Shown here in pieces: positions 25,902 through 34,955 of a stretch of 64,000 nucleotides of DNA. A program made the position numbers and the translations under genes. Source of the DNA: Spirochaetales bacterium. Lineage in GTDB: Bacteria; Spirochaetota; Spirochaetia; DSM-2461. The stretch is from the NCBI GenBank assembly GCA_028533045.1, contig JAQQAP010000029.1:124001-188000 (forward strand), given 5' to 3'. How positions within the stretch are numbered: the first letter of the stretch is position 1; every line of letters begins with the position of its first letter. Under the pieces are notes generated by a model. It ran no database searches. It saw only the letters and a program-made list of their open reading frames with translations, and was not told the DNA's origin.

Positions 25902-28394
25902 ATGACCCCATCTCTCCCCGTACAAGAGGTTCTTCCTCAACTTGTAGAAACTCTCCGTAATCATAAAATCGCCCTTCTGGAGGCACCCCCCGGGGCGGGA
26001 AAATCCACCCTGGTCCCCCCGGCTGTGCTTAAATCGGGACTGGCAGGGGAGGGGAAAATCTACCTCCTCGAACCGCGCCGACTGGCCGCCCGCTCTCTGG
26101 CCCACTTTATTGCGAAGGAGTTGAATGATACGGTAGGGGGGCTCTGCGGTTACCGGGTCCATCGGGAGAGCAAAGTTTCTTCCCGGACCCGCATAGAGGT
26201 CATAACCGAAGGGGTTTTGGTGCGAATGCTCCAGAGTGACCCCGCTTTGGAAGAGGGGAGTGTTGTCCTCTTTGACGAATTTCACGAGCGCAACATTCTT
26301 TCCGACCTGGCCCTTACTTTGTTGACTGAAGTGCGGGAGACCTTACGGGACGATCTGATCCTTCTTTTTATGTCGGCCACACCCGATTGTGAAGCCCTGG
26401 AAGGCATTTTTCCGGGCCTACCCATCGTTCGCTCCCGGGGGCGACAGTTTCCCGTGGAGAAGCTCTATCGTCCTCACCCTTGTGCCGGCGATCCTCGCTC
26501 CCGAGCCGTACCGGAAGCAACGGTAAAGGAAGCCCTGGATAAAAGCGACGGGGATATACTGATTTTTCTCCCCGGCGAAAGGGAAATCCGCCACTGGCAG
26601 GGAGAGCTTTCCCGCAGCTTCGGAGCAAACAGTAAGTGGGGGAATATTGAATTTCTTCCCCTCTATGGGCGCATGCCTCTGGAGAAGCAGAACCGGATCA
26701 TCTCGCCCCCCGCCGGGACGTCCAGGCGCATCATCCTGGCCACGGACATCGCCGAAACCAGCCTGACCATCCCGGGAATTACCGCCGTGGTGGATCGGGG
26801 ACTCGCCCGCCGCCCCCTCTACAACCCCGCCTCGGGCCTCACCCTGCTGGCCACGGAAGAGACCTCCCTCGCCTCGGCGGAACAGCGGGCCGGCCGGGCC
26901 GGGCGAACCGCCCCGGGAATCTGCTTCCGCCTCTGGGACCCCTCCACGGAACGGGGGCGTGATTCCCAGACCCCCGCCGAAATTTTACGCTCCGACCTTA
27001 CCCCCCTGGTACTGGAACTGTCCTGCTGGGGCTGCACCGATCGGCAGGACATGAAATGGCTCACTCCCCCTCCTCCGGGAGCCTGGAAAGGGGCTGTGGA
27101 GCTCCTGGAAATGCTGGGTGCCACAGACGGGCAGGGTAAAATCACCCCCCGGGGCCAATCCATGTCCGCCCTGCCCGTCCATCCCCGCCTGGCTGCCCTT
27201 CTTCTGTACGGTAAGGAGCAGGGCCTCGCCGGGGAAGCCTCCCTTTTGGCCGCCTTCCTGGGGCAGCGGGATTTTCTCCCCGGCTCACGGGGAAGCGACG
27301 TCCTCTTGCGGCTCGATTATCTTTGCGGCGGCCGTGAGACAGGGGAGTACAGTCGGGCGGTGAAAACGATAAGGGAAGAAGCGTTTCATCTGGAGAAACT
27401 GACCGGGGCTACCAAGAGTCCCCGCACCGAACTCTACGGGAACCTCATCCGGGAAGGAGCCTCCCTTATGGCCCAGGCCTATCCGGACCGGATTGCCATG
27501 AAGGTGGGCGAAGGAATTTACCAGCTCTCAGGCGGAGGGCGTGTCATCCTGAACGAAGCCGACTCTCTGGGGGTAAATGATTTCCTTGTGGCCGCCCACT
27601 GCGGAGGACAACGGGAGAGACAAAAACTTTTTCTGGGCCTTCCCATAGAACGAAAGGAGGTGGAAGCCCTTTTTGAAGACAGGCTTAAAAGAGAAGTTCA
27701 CGGCCATTGGGATAAGGATAAAGGGCGTATTCGCAGTGAAGTCCGGCGGAGATTGGGGGAGATAACCCTCTCTTCCACAGCAGAGCAGAGTCCCGGAGCC
27801 GATGAAAGCGCCGCTCTTATGAAAGACGTCCTTTTGCGAAAGGGCCTGGAAATCCTAAGCTGGGACAAGGAGAGCCGCCGCCTTCTGGACAGGCTTCGTT
27901 TCGCCGCAGCCCGGGAAGGGGAAGAGTGGCCCGATATGAGCGACACCGGCCTGGCCGAGTCCGTAGGTGACTGGCTCATCCCTTTTCTTGACAAGGGGCG
28001 TTTAAGGGAGTCCTTAAGTCAGCCTCTTCTTTCTCTGCTGGCTTGGCCCCAGCGGGATAAACTGGACCGAATCGCCCCGGATCACTACAAAACAGCCCTG
28101 GGGAATAGACGGAAAATTTTTTATGGAGAAGGGGATCCTTACTTGGCTGTACCACTGCAGGAAATGTATGGTACCTTGGAGTCTCCCCGGTTGGGGCATG
28201 TGCCTCTGGTTCTCCATCTGCTCAATCCCGCCGGCCGGCCCGTTCAGATTACTTCTGACCTTAAAAGCTTTTGGAAAGAGGGCTGGCCCGCCGTGAGGAG
28301 TGAGCTAAAGGGGCGCTATCCCAAACATTACTGGCCGGAAGATCCGGCCGGGGCACAACCATCCCTAAAAACAGGGAAAAACCGCCCCGACTAG
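25902..28394 (+). CDS. hrpB: ATP-dependent helicase HrpB
   Basis: This 830-residue DEAH-type helicase has Walker A APPGAGKST (28-36), EPRRLAARS (Ia), DEFHERN (DExH box at 125-128), MSATPD (III), ATDIAETSLTIPGI (V) and QRAGRAGRTAPG (VI). The long C-terminal region beyond residue 600, with WPDMSDTGLAE and ending in a PKHYWPEDP segment, is diagnostic of HrpB rather than HrpA. Its cellular role is poorly known in the family (RNA metabolism is assumed). Its start lies six bases after a good -10 box. Confidence 0.93.
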   Translation: MTPSLPVQEVLPQLVETLRNHKIALLEAPPGAGKSTLVPPAVLKSGLAGEGKIYLLEPRRLAARSLAHFIAKELNDTVGGLCGYRVHRESKVSSRTRIEVITEGVLVRMLQSDPALEEGSVVLFDEFHERNILSDLALTLLTEVRETLRDDLILLFMSATPDCEALEGIFPGLPIVRSRGRQFPVEKLYRPHPCAGDPRSRAVPEATVKEALDKSDGDILIFLPGEREIRHWQGELSRSFGANSKWGNIEFLPLYGRMPLEKQNRIISPPAGTSRRIILATDIAETSLTIPGITAVVDRGLARRPLYNPASGLTLLATEETSLASAEQRAGRAGRTAPGICFRLWDPSTERGRDSQTPAEILRSDLTPLVLELSCWGCTDRQDMKWLTPPPPGAWKGAVELLEMLGATDGQGKITPRGQSMSALPVHPRLAALLLYGKEQGLAGEASLLAAFLGQRDFLPGSRGSDVLLRLDYLCGGRETGEYSRAVKTIREEAFHLEKLTGATKSPRTELYGNLIREGASLMAQAYPDRIAMKVGEGIYQLSGGGRVILNEADSLGVNDFLVAAHCGGQRERQKLFLGLPIERKEVEALFEDRLKREVHGHWDKDKGRIRSEVRRRLGEITLSSTAEQSPGADESAALMKDVLLRKGLEILSWDKESRRLLDRLRFAAAREGEEWPDMSDTGLAESVGDWLIPFLDKGRLRESLSQPLLSLLAWPQRDKLDRIAPDHYKTALGNRRKIFYGEGDPYLAVPLQEMYGTLESPRLGHVPLVLHLLNPAGRPVQITSDLKSFWKEGWPAVRSELKGRYPKHYWPEDPAGAQPSLKTGKNRPD

Positions 28395-28408
28395 GAAGGA
28401 CTCGAGCC

Positions 28409-29623
28409 ATGAAGAGACTTAAAAAGAGACTCCCCCGGCTAACGGAAGGGGAAAAGCAGCTCCTCCCTGCCGATACTCTGCGTCAGGGAGTGGACGGCAT
28501 CATTGACACCCTGCGAAATTCCGTATTTCTTCTGGTGGCGCTTCAGTATTTCCAGCTCTCCGATCGATGGAATTCCCTCATTAGCATTTCCCTGGCACTG
28601 GGAATGTTAACAGGGCTCTTTCTCACCCCCTTTTTGGAGAAACGCTTTTCTCCCCGGACCATTCTTATTGTTCTTTCTTCTCTCATGGCTGCCGGGCTGT
28701 TACTGCCTCTTGTCATATCGGGAGGAGAGGTCTACGCCCTTTCTGTCACAGGGGCCGTTTTTATGAGTTCCCTTCGCATTCCCTTCCAGACCGGTTATTA
28801 CAGCGAATGTTACCGCTCGGACCGTATGGCCCGACTTATGTCTTTGGGAACCCTGTCCTTTATTCTTATTGCTACTGCTTCCAGTTGGATTTTCGGGCGT
28901 CTTCTGGACGGGAACCTGGCTAGCTATCGCCTGATTCTTCTCATAAGCGGCCTGGCCGTCGGGATTAATACTGTATTCCTTCGGAGGCTTCCCCCCGGGA
29001 AAGAACCGGTGGCAAAGAGACAGCCCTTTTGGAAGAATTTAAGACTGATTTGGGAGGAGCCTCGCTTTGGAATCGCCTCATTGAGCTGGATGATTATGGG
29101 GTTTGCCAATCTCTGGTCCCTCCCCATGCGTACGGTTTTTCTGGCCGACCCGGAGAGGGGACTGGGACTGGAACCGTTGACGGTTCTTTTGATTTTAGGA
29201 ATCATACCGGGTATCGTTCGTCTCTTGAGTAATTTTATCTGGGCCCACTTTTATGACAAGGCCCCCTTTGTGGTGGTTCGAATCATTATGAATACCATCC
29301 TGGGGCTGGGAATCTTCTTCTTTTTTGTCACCACCAAACTTTGGATAATCAGTTTCGGGGCTGCCCTGATTCATCTCTCTCTGGGGGGAGCCCCCTTTAT
29401 CTGGAATCTCTGGGTGACGCGGCTAGCCCCGCCCGGAGAAACCCGGCGTTATATGTCGGTCCACACCTTCCTCTGCGGAATTCGCGGGGTGGCCGGGCCT
29501 CCTCTGGCTTTTTTATTTATACAGAACCACGAAATACAGCAGGTGGGAATGATTTCTGCCGCTTTGGCTGTTGTGGCTGTTTTGACTCTCATACCTCTTT
29601 TATCTCCCAAATTACGTTTTTAG
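28409..29623 (+). CDS. MFS transporter
   Basis: This 404-residue membrane protein has about eleven or twelve hydrophobic segments and a basic N-terminus. The loop FLEKRFSPRTILI between the second and third segments fits the major facilitator superfamily. The substrate cannot be deduced. AAGGA lies eight bases before the ATG, and only 14 bases separate it from hrpB, so the two may be co-transcribed. Confidence 0.75.
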   Translation: MKRLKKRLPRLTEGEKQLLPADTLRQGVDGIIDTLRNSVFLLVALQYFQLSDRWNSLISISLALGMLTGLFLTPFLEKRFSPRTILIVLSSLMAAGLLLPLVISGGEVYALSVTGAVFMSSLRIPFQTGYYSECYRSDRMARLMSLGTLSFILIATASSWIFGRLLDGNLASYRLILLISGLAVGINTVFLRRLPPGKEPVAKRQPFWKNLRLIWEEPRFGIASLSWMIMGFANLWSLPMRTVFLADPERGLGLEPLTVLLILGIIPGIVRLLSNFIWAHFYDKAPFVVVRIIMNTILGLGIFFFFVTTKLWIISFGAALIHLSLGGAPFIWNLWVTRLAPPGETRRYMSVHTFLCGIRGVAGPPLAFLFIQNHEIQQVGMISAALAVVAVLTLIPLLSPKLRF

Positions 29624-29634
29624 TTTGAAAATAT

Positions 29635-29664
29635 TTGCTATTGGGAGGAGCGGTGGATTACAAT
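29635..29664 (+). promoter_or_regulatory. Promoter of the solute-binding protein / histidine kinase pair
   Basis: TTGCTA (29635-29640), 18 bases and TACAAT (29659-29664), 25 bases upstream of the GTG start codon. An AAAAAGGA sequence lies between promoter and start, a little far (about 12 bases) from the GTG. Confidence 0.55.
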
Positions 29665-29689
29665 AAAAATAAAAAGGAATTATTCAAGC

Positions 29690-30427
29690 GTGAATCGGCT
29701 TGCTTCAACTACTTTCTGGTCTCTTCTTCTCCTTGTTTTTTTACTATTCTCATCTCCACTCCTCTCGGAGGAAAAACAAATTGTTTTGGCCTATCCGGAC
29801 CAGGCACCGGAAACGGAAAATACCAGGAAGAGTTATGACTTGATCCGGGACGCCTTTTCTCTTCTAGGTTACGAATTGATTCCCGTTTACTATCCCAACG
29901 CCCGCTGTACCGTTCTGGCCAATGGGGGCGAGGTAGACGGTTTGCCCCACAAGGTCTGGGAGTTTAATCAGTCTTACCCCAATCTTCTCAGGGTCAATGT
30001 TCCCGTTATCACAGCCCGTCTTGTTGCCTATTCCTCTGATCCGGAGCTAAAGCTTGAGGGCTGGGAAAGTCTGGTCAATACCGATTATAGGGTCGGTTAT
30101 TTTTCGGGGACAGCCTATAGTGAGGAGAAGCTTGCTTCCCTCCTTCCTGCCGGGCAGCTCAGGCCTCTCCATAACAGAGAGTCCGCTCTGGAGATGGTTT
30201 ATGCCAAAAGAATAGATTTTTATATCGATGTGGAAATTGCTACGGATAATATCATAGGGCAAAAGAAAAAATATGAGGAAAAAATTTTCAAATCCGGTAT
30301 AATGGAAGAGAAGGCCAATTATATTTTTCTTCATGAGAAGCATAGGGAACTTATTTTGCCGCTGGAAGAGGTTCTGGAAAGATTGACTGAAACAGAACGG
30401 GAAAAAAATGGGAATATTCGTGAATAG
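29690..30427 (+). CDS. Secreted solute-binding protein (SBP_bac_3-like)
   Basis: This 245-residue protein has a signal peptide (residues 1-26, LLLLVFLLFSSPLLSEE) followed by a family-3 extracellular binding fold: IVLAYPDQAPETE, NGGEVDGLPHKVWEF, a GYFSGTAYSEEKL segment where family members have RVGVxxGT, and a C-terminal FLHEKHRELILPLEEVLERL helix. The start is GTG. It overlaps the following hybrid histidine kinase by 20 bases, so it probably feeds ligand information to that kinase rather than to a transporter. Many such proteins bind amino acids, but the ligand here is unknown. Confidence 0.8.
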   Translation: MNRLASTTFWSLLLLVFLLFSSPLLSEEKQIVLAYPDQAPETENTRKSYDLIRDAFSLLGYELIPVYYPNARCTVLANGGEVDGLPHKVWEFNQSYPNLLRVNVPVITARLVAYSSDPELKLEGWESLVNTDYRVGYFSGTAYSEEKLASLLPAGQLRPLHNRESALEMVYAKRIDFYIDVEIATDNIIGQKKKYEEKIFKSGIMEEKANYIFLHEKHRELILPLEEVLERLTETEREKNGNIRE

Positions 30428-32318
30428 GGAAAGAAAAATAAGGAATTTGCAAAGAATACTAACCAGTCCTCTCTCTATCAAACTGATTTATCGCATCATT
30501 CTTATTAGTCTTCTTATCACTATCATAAGCGCTCTAGTCCAAATCGCCCTTGATTATAATCGGGGACTGGACAGTATTGAAGAGACCTTGAACCTCATTG
30601 AAGAGACTGACCTGGAATCCATTGCCGCCAGTGTCTACAACATCGATGAGGCCATTCTGAATATTCAGCTGCGCGGGATAATCAAAATGGAGAGCATTGT
30701 CTTTGTTCAGGTAAGGGAGATCCGGGGAGAGAATGTGTATCTTTCCTCCGTGGGAGATGAACTGGTAGAGCAGCATATTGTAAGGGTTCTTCCCCTCATT
30801 CACCATTCTCCCGGGGGGGAGGAGCGTGAATTCGGTTCTCTTCTTGTGGCGGCCAATCTGGATAATCTGTATAACAGGCTTTTTCGTTCCGCCCTGGGCA
30901 TTTTTCTCGAGAACATGATTATCATTTCCTGCCTGGCCATAGTTCTTTTCTTTATGACCGAAATGACCATTACCCGGCACCTTGCCAAGATTGCCGATTA
31001 TGCCAATAAGGTTGATTTGAACCGTCTTGACCAAACTCTTATCCTGGATCGTAAGGATTCCATCGGTTCGGTGGACGATGAACTGGCTATTCTTACCAAG
31101 TCCTTCAACGACATGCAAAAGAGAATCTTCGATGAAATTATGGAGAACCGTAAGAATCAGGAAGAACGGGAAAGGCTTGAAGAGCATTATAAGCAAACTC
31201 AGAAAATGGAGTCCATAGGCCGACTGGCTGGCGGGGTGGCCCATGATCTTAACAATCTGCTTACCCCTATTTTGCTGTGCGGAGACTTTCTGGACAGCCA
31301 GACAGAGGAGGGCGACCCGGATAAGGAGTATATTAACGGTATTCTCGAGGCGGGAACCAAGGCCAGGGATCTGGTGGCCCAGCTTCTCACTTTTAGCCGA
31401 AAGGCTCCCCTTGAGTATAAAGTTCTTGATGTTAACACTCTGATATCCCATTTTGAGAAGCTTCTGCGAAGGACAATCCGGGAAAATATAAAGATAACCA
31501 TGAACCTTAATGAAGGGCTTTTTCCCGTTTATGCCGACCGGGGGCAGCTGGAGCAGATCATTCTAAACCTCTCCGTTAATGCCCAGGATGCCATGGTTGA
31601 CGGGGGAACTCTCTCTATCGAAACAAGAAATATCTACCTCGACAGTTCCTACGCCGAGGAAAACCCCGATGTAACACCGGGAAATTACGTTATGCTGGCT
31701 ATCTGTGATACCGGGGCAGGTATTCCCAAAGAGGTGCGCAGCAAGATTTTTGATCCCTTCTTTTCCACAAAAGGGGATATGGGGACCGGGTTGGGACTCT
31801 CCACTGTGTACGGAATAATTAAACAGCATAAAGGGACCGTTTGGGTTTACAGCGAAGAGAATGTGGGAACTTGCTTCAAAGTTTATCTTCCCGAATATGA
31901 GTCATCCGGAGGAGCCGCAGAAGCAGAAAGAGAGGATCAAATCCTTCCTGCTGCGGAAGGACATGAATATATTCTTGTTGTGGAAGATAATAAGCAGGTG
32001 AGGGAACTGACTGTTAAGATCCTGCTAGAGCAGTCATACAAGGTCCTTTCCGCAGAAAACAGTATCGAGGCTTTAAAGATTCTGACCAATAAGGAAAATA
32101 CGGTAGACCTTCTCCTTTCCGATGTTATTTTACCCGGATTGAACGGTAAGGAACTCTATGACAATGCCAAGCAGATTCGCCCTGACTTAAAAGTCCTCTA
32201 TATGTCCGGTTACACGGACAACATCATATCCTTTACGGAAGAGTCGGCGGATCATTTTATTCAGAAACCCTTTTCCCGAATGGATCTTATCAGAAAAATC
32301 CGATCACTCCTTGACTGA
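30408..32318 (+). CDS. Hybrid sensor histidine kinase with receiver domain
   Basis: This 636-residue membrane kinase has a first membrane segment at about 28-48, a periplasmic sensor region to about 160, a second segment at about 165-185, a HAMP-like linker, a coiled stretch, a HisKA domain with GRLAGGVAHDLNNLLTP (His near 277), an ATPase domain (NLSVNAQDAM, DTGAGIP, GTGLGLSTVYGI) and a C-terminal receiver (about 515-635) with LLLSDVILP carrying the phospho-acceptor Asp near 571 and KPFS. It belongs to the NtrB-like class with attached receiver. No output response regulator is nearby. It overlaps the binding-protein gene at its start and the HI0933 gene at its end (15 bases, convergent). Confidence 0.9.
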   Translation: MGIFVNRERKIRNLQRILTSPLSIKLIYRIILISLLITIISALVQIALDYNRGLDSIEETLNLIEETDLESIAASVYNIDEAILNIQLRGIIKMESIVFVQVREIRGENVYLSSVGDELVEQHIVRVLPLIHHSPGGEEREFGSLLVAANLDNLYNRLFRSALGIFLENMIIISCLAIVLFFMTEMTITRHLAKIADYANKVDLNRLDQTLILDRKDSIGSVDDELAILTKSFNDMQKRIFDEIMENRKNQEERERLEEHYKQTQKMESIGRLAGGVAHDLNNLLTPILLCGDFLDSQTEEGDPDKEYINGILEAGTKARDLVAQLLTFSRKAPLEYKVLDVNTLISHFEKLLRRTIRENIKITMNLNEGLFPVYADRGQLEQIILNLSVNAQDAMVDGGTLSIETRNIYLDSSYAEENPDVTPGNYVMLAICDTGAGIPKEVRSKIFDPFFSTKGDMGTGLGLSTVYGIIKQHKGTVWVYSEENVGTCFKVYLPEYESSGGAAEAEREDQILPAAEGHEYILVVEDNKQVRELTVKILLEQSYKVLSAENSIEALKILTNKENTVDLLLSDVILPGLNGKELYDNAKQIRPDLKVLYMSGYTDNIISFTEESADHFIQKPFSRMDLIRKIRSLLD

Positions 32319-33521
32319 TTTTCGAAGAGACATCCCTGCTAAAAAACCCGTAGAAAAGGCGGCTTGCAGATTAAAGCCCCCCGAATCGCCGTCAATATCC
32401 ATGACTTCCCCCGCAAAGTAAAGCCCCGGTACCAGGCGTGACTCCATTGTTTTGGGATTGATTTCCTTTGTTTCCACTCCTCCTGTTGTTACCATGGCCT
32501 TGTTCCAGCCCTGAAGGCGGTCCAGAGAAAAGGGGTATTCTGTCATTTCTCCAAGCAGTTTTTTGCGTTCCCCTTTGGTCATTTGGGAAAGGGATTTTTC
32601 CGGGGGAATCACTCCCAAAAGTTCGCCTATGAGTTTACGGGGCAGGCCCAGATTTTTCATAAAACTGCCTATTCCCTGTTTACCCTCTTCTTTTAGCTCT
32701 TCACTCCACTTTTGATTAACTTTTTCCCTGTTTTGTCCGCAAAAGTTAAGGTTGAGCCGGTCACCCTCCCGGAAGTCCCGGCTGTTATCGATGACTACAG
32801 GACCGGAGAGTCCCTTATGGGTAATAAGAAGATTTCCTTTGTAACGTCCGGCCAGCTTTCCTTGTCGGAACACTTCTACTCCGGCTTCCTCAAAGGAGAG
32901 TCCCGCCAGGGAGGTGAGGGTAAAAACATCCGATTCCACACCGGTGAGGGCCGGTCGAAGGGGAACAATACTATGTCCCAGCTCCCGGGCAAAACGGGCT
33001 CCCTCTCCTGTTGAACCGGTTTTAGGGAAAGAACGCCCCCCTGTGGCAATAATCAGTTTTTCACAGCTGAATTCCTTAAGCTTAGTGATCACCCGGAAGC
33101 CCGAATCAGTCTTTTCTACGGAGATAACCCGGTCGTTCTGGTGGAATCGGGTCCCCTTTTCCCGTGCCTCGTTTATGAGGGCATGGAGAATGTCCCGGGC
33201 CGAGAGGGAACGGGGCAGGTAACGTCCTTTTTCATCCACAAAGGAGGGAATACCCCGTTCATTGAAAAAGGCAATAAGGTTTTCATTGGTAAAAGAGAAC
33301 AGGGCCGGTCTGAGAAAGCGTTCTTTCCCGTTGTATCGGGCCAGCAGTTCCGGGACCGTTCCCTCGTGGGTAAAATTGCATTGCCCCGCCGCAGTGGTAA
33401 GGAGCTTCCGGCCCGGCTTGGGGCCACCCTCTATGAGGAGAGTCTCCGGTCCGCCCCCGGAAATAGCCGCCATGAGTCCCGCCGGTCCCCCGCCTATGAT
33501 GATTGTTGGGAAATGATCCAT
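32304..33521 (-). CDS. HI0933/BaiN-family flavoprotein
   Basis: This 405-residue FAD-dependent oxidoreductase has a Rossmann start TIIIGGGPAGLMAAI, KPGRKLLTTAAGQCNFTH, KLIIATGGRSFPKTGSTGEG and the C-terminal GLYFAGEVMDIDGDSGGFNLQAAFSTG, all characteristic of the YhiN/HI0933/BaiN family. The biochemical role of most members is unknown; one group is linked to bile acid reduction, which cannot be assumed here. There is no Shine-Dalgarno sequence before the ATG; TATCCT six bases upstream may be a -10 box. Confidence 0.9.
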   Translation of the reverse strand: MDHFPTIIIGGGPAGLMAAISGGGPETLLIEGGPKPGRKLLTTAAGQCNFTHEGTVPELLARYNGKERFLRPALFSFTNENLIAFFNERGIPSFVDEKGRYLPRSLSARDILHALINEAREKGTRFHQNDRVISVEKTDSGFRVITKLKEFSCEKLIIATGGRSFPKTGSTGEGARFARELGHSIVPLRPALTGVESDVFTLTSLAGLSFEEAGVEVFRQGKLAGRYKGNLLITHKGLSGPVVIDNSRDFREGDRLNLNFCGQNREKVNQKWSEELKEEGKQGIGSFMKNLGLPRKLIGELLGVIPPEKSLSQMTKGERKKLLGEMTEYPFSLDRLQGWNKAMVTTGGVETKEINPKTMESRLVPGLYFAGEVMDIDGDSGGFNLQAAFSTGFLAGMSLRKSVKE

Positions 33522-33568
33522 GAAGGGAGGATAGCATGGAAGGCCCGGAGTTGGTAGAGCTTCTTGGG

Positions 33569-34024
33569 CTATTGATCGGCGAGTTTCTTTTCCGCCGTCA
33601 GCCGCAGTGGTTCTATGACAACCAAGATGTAAAGGGCGGCATAGAACATTACGATGAGGGCAACCGCCATGTTGGGACCGATGATAGAGGTGTCCGTGAG
33701 GTTTGCCATAATACCGATGACTCCCAAAATCATTGCAGCAAAGGAGGAACAGATGATCATTTGTTTTAGGGTGTTCAGGTATGAGAGACTTTTTTTGAGA
33801 ATCTTTTCTTTTCCTTCCTCTTTCGTCAGTATCTCATGAATCATCTTTTTCTGTTCCGACGGGGGAGTCATAAAAGAAATAAGGACGTGGGGGACGAAAA
33901 TGGCCATGATAAATGAGGCCGGATCAAAATACATCCCGAGAAAATGCCAATCTCCTATCATTAGGACTGCGGTCATAAAAGCCAGTCCCGTGAAAATTAT
34001 ACCGCCTGTAAATCTTAACTTCAT
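33569..34024 (-). CDS. Minimal MotA/TolQ/ExbB-like membrane protein
   Basis: This 151-residue protein has four hydrophobic segments (about 5-25, 33-50, 89-108, 114-138). The first pair with FDPASFIMAIFVPHVLISF resembles the first two helices of MotA, and AAMILGVIGIMANL...SIIGPNMAVALIVMFYAALYILVVIEPL resembles the last two helices, including Gly-rich and Pro positions. The large cytoplasmic domain between them in MotA is reduced to about 35 residues. No MotB-like partner is adjacent. It is the last gene of the sigma factor operon (ATG overlaps the previous stop by four bases). An ion channel or mechanical sensor role is inference. Confidence 0.6.
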   Translation of the reverse strand: MKLRFTGGIIFTGLAFMTAVLMIGDWHFLGMYFDPASFIMAIFVPHVLISFMTPPSEQKKMIHEILTKEEGKEKILKKSLSYLNTLKQMIICSSFAAMILGVIGIMANLTDTSIIGPNMAVALIVMFYAALYILVVIEPLRLTAEKKLADQ

Positions 34025-34326
34025 AATGAAAACTCCTTCTTATTTATTTGATCTTGAAAATACTCTATTGAACTGTAAACGAGGTAAGGGGGGATCTCCT
34101 GCAATTCTTTATAGGATTCCCGTGTCATATGACTTTTCCTTAGGCGATTGTCATAGGCCCCGGGAAAGAGAATGACAAGAAAGACTACCGCCGCAGCAAC
34201 GGCTGTAATGATATTGTCTTTGACCATGGATGTTTTTTTTTCTTCTGTTTCCCCGGGAAAGGGAGGCGTAATGGATTGTTCCACTTCATGACTAAAATAG
34301 TTCTTAAGGGAATCAGGCTCTCTCAT
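34021..34326 (-). CDS. Single-pass membrane protein, putative anti-sigma factor
   Basis: This 101-residue protein has a cytoplasmic N-terminus of about 36 residues, one membrane segment (about 38-56, NIITAVAAAVVFLVILFPGAY) and a charged outer tail of about 45 residues. I recognise no domain. It overlaps the ECF sigma factor gene by 14 bases and the MotA-like gene by four, the position where anti-sigma factors are usually encoded. The cytoplasmic part is too short for the usual anti-sigma domain and has no zinc motif, so this would be an unusual type if it is one. Confidence 0.6.
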   Translation of the reverse strand: MREPDSLKNYFSHEVEQSITPPFPGETEEKKTSMVKDNIITAVAAAVVFLVILFPGAYDNRLRKSHMTRESYKELQEIPPYLVYSSIEYFQDQINKKEFSL

Positions 34327-34885
34327 CGCAGACCTCCCGGGTAAGCTCTTTTCTTAATGCTTTTTTGATTCGGTACATTTCGTATTTTACGGTTCCTTCC
34401 GGCCGCCCTAGTATTCGGCCCGCTTCTTTGTAAGTCATTTCTTCGTAGCAGGTCAGGAAGAGAAGTTCCCTGTCCGGGGGATTCAACGTCTCCATTGCTT
34501 GAACCAGCTCTTCTCGTTCAACCTTTCTCAGGACTATATCTTCCGGGGTTTCCCATTTTTCCTCCGGAGTGTGAATCTCTTCCTCCCATTCCACCAATTG
34601 GGGCTTTTTTCTTCGGAAGCGGTCTACCTCGCTATTCCGTGCCACTCGGTAGAGCCAGGTAGAGAAGGCGTAGTCCGGGTTATAGGTCTCCAGGGATTCA
34701 AAGACAGTTAAAAGAATCTCCGAAACCCGGTCCTCCCTTATCTCCCGGGGAATGGAGGCAAGAAAAGTCTGAAGACGAGGATGATAGTGTTCCCAAATCC
34801 TTCTTAGTAGGGTTTCTTTAAGCTTGGTCTTTCTTTTTCCCCTGGCCTTTTGCCAATCCCTGTAAAGGGGGCGAATCTCATCCAT
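34313..34885 (-). CDS. ECF-type RNA polymerase sigma factor
   Basis: This 190-residue sigma-70 family protein has only regions 2 and 4. Region 2 appears as YNPDYAFSTWLYRVARNSEVDRFRRKK (residues about 68-94) and region 4 as LNPPDRELLFLTCYEEMTYKEAGRILGRPEGTVKYEMYRIKKALRKEL (about 134-181). It would direct RNA polymerase to a dedicated regulon. It is divergent from the PEGA/beta-propeller gene and heads a tight three-gene operon with two small membrane proteins. No Shine-Dalgarno sequence precedes the ATG; TAATAT six bases upstream may be a -10 element. I could not identify an ECF-type autoregulatory promoter with confidence. Confidence 0.92.
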   Translation of the reverse strand: MDEIRPLYRDWQKARGKRKTKLKETLLRRIWEHYHPRLQTFLASIPREIREDRVSEILLTVFESLETYNPDYAFSTWLYRVARNSEVDRFRRKKPQLVEWEEEIHTPEEKWETPEDIVLRKVEREELVQAMETLNPPDRELLFLTCYEEMTYKEAGRILGRPEGTVKYEMYRIKKALRKELTREVCDERA

Positions 34886-34918
34886 ACAATTATATTATTC
34901 GATAATCTCCGTGAACGG

Positions 34919-34949
34919 TTGGACTTTTTTTACAAAAAATCCCTATAAT
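34919..34949 (+). promoter_or_regulatory. Promoter of the PEGA/beta-propeller gene, adjacent to its start codon
   Basis: TATAAT (34944-34949) lies six bases before the ATG at 34956, with TTGGAC (34919-34924) 19 bases upstream. No Shine-Dalgarno sequence is seen. The promoter covers the GTG at 34911, which rules out the longer frame. Confidence 0.65.
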
Positions 34950-34955
34950 AGCGCC

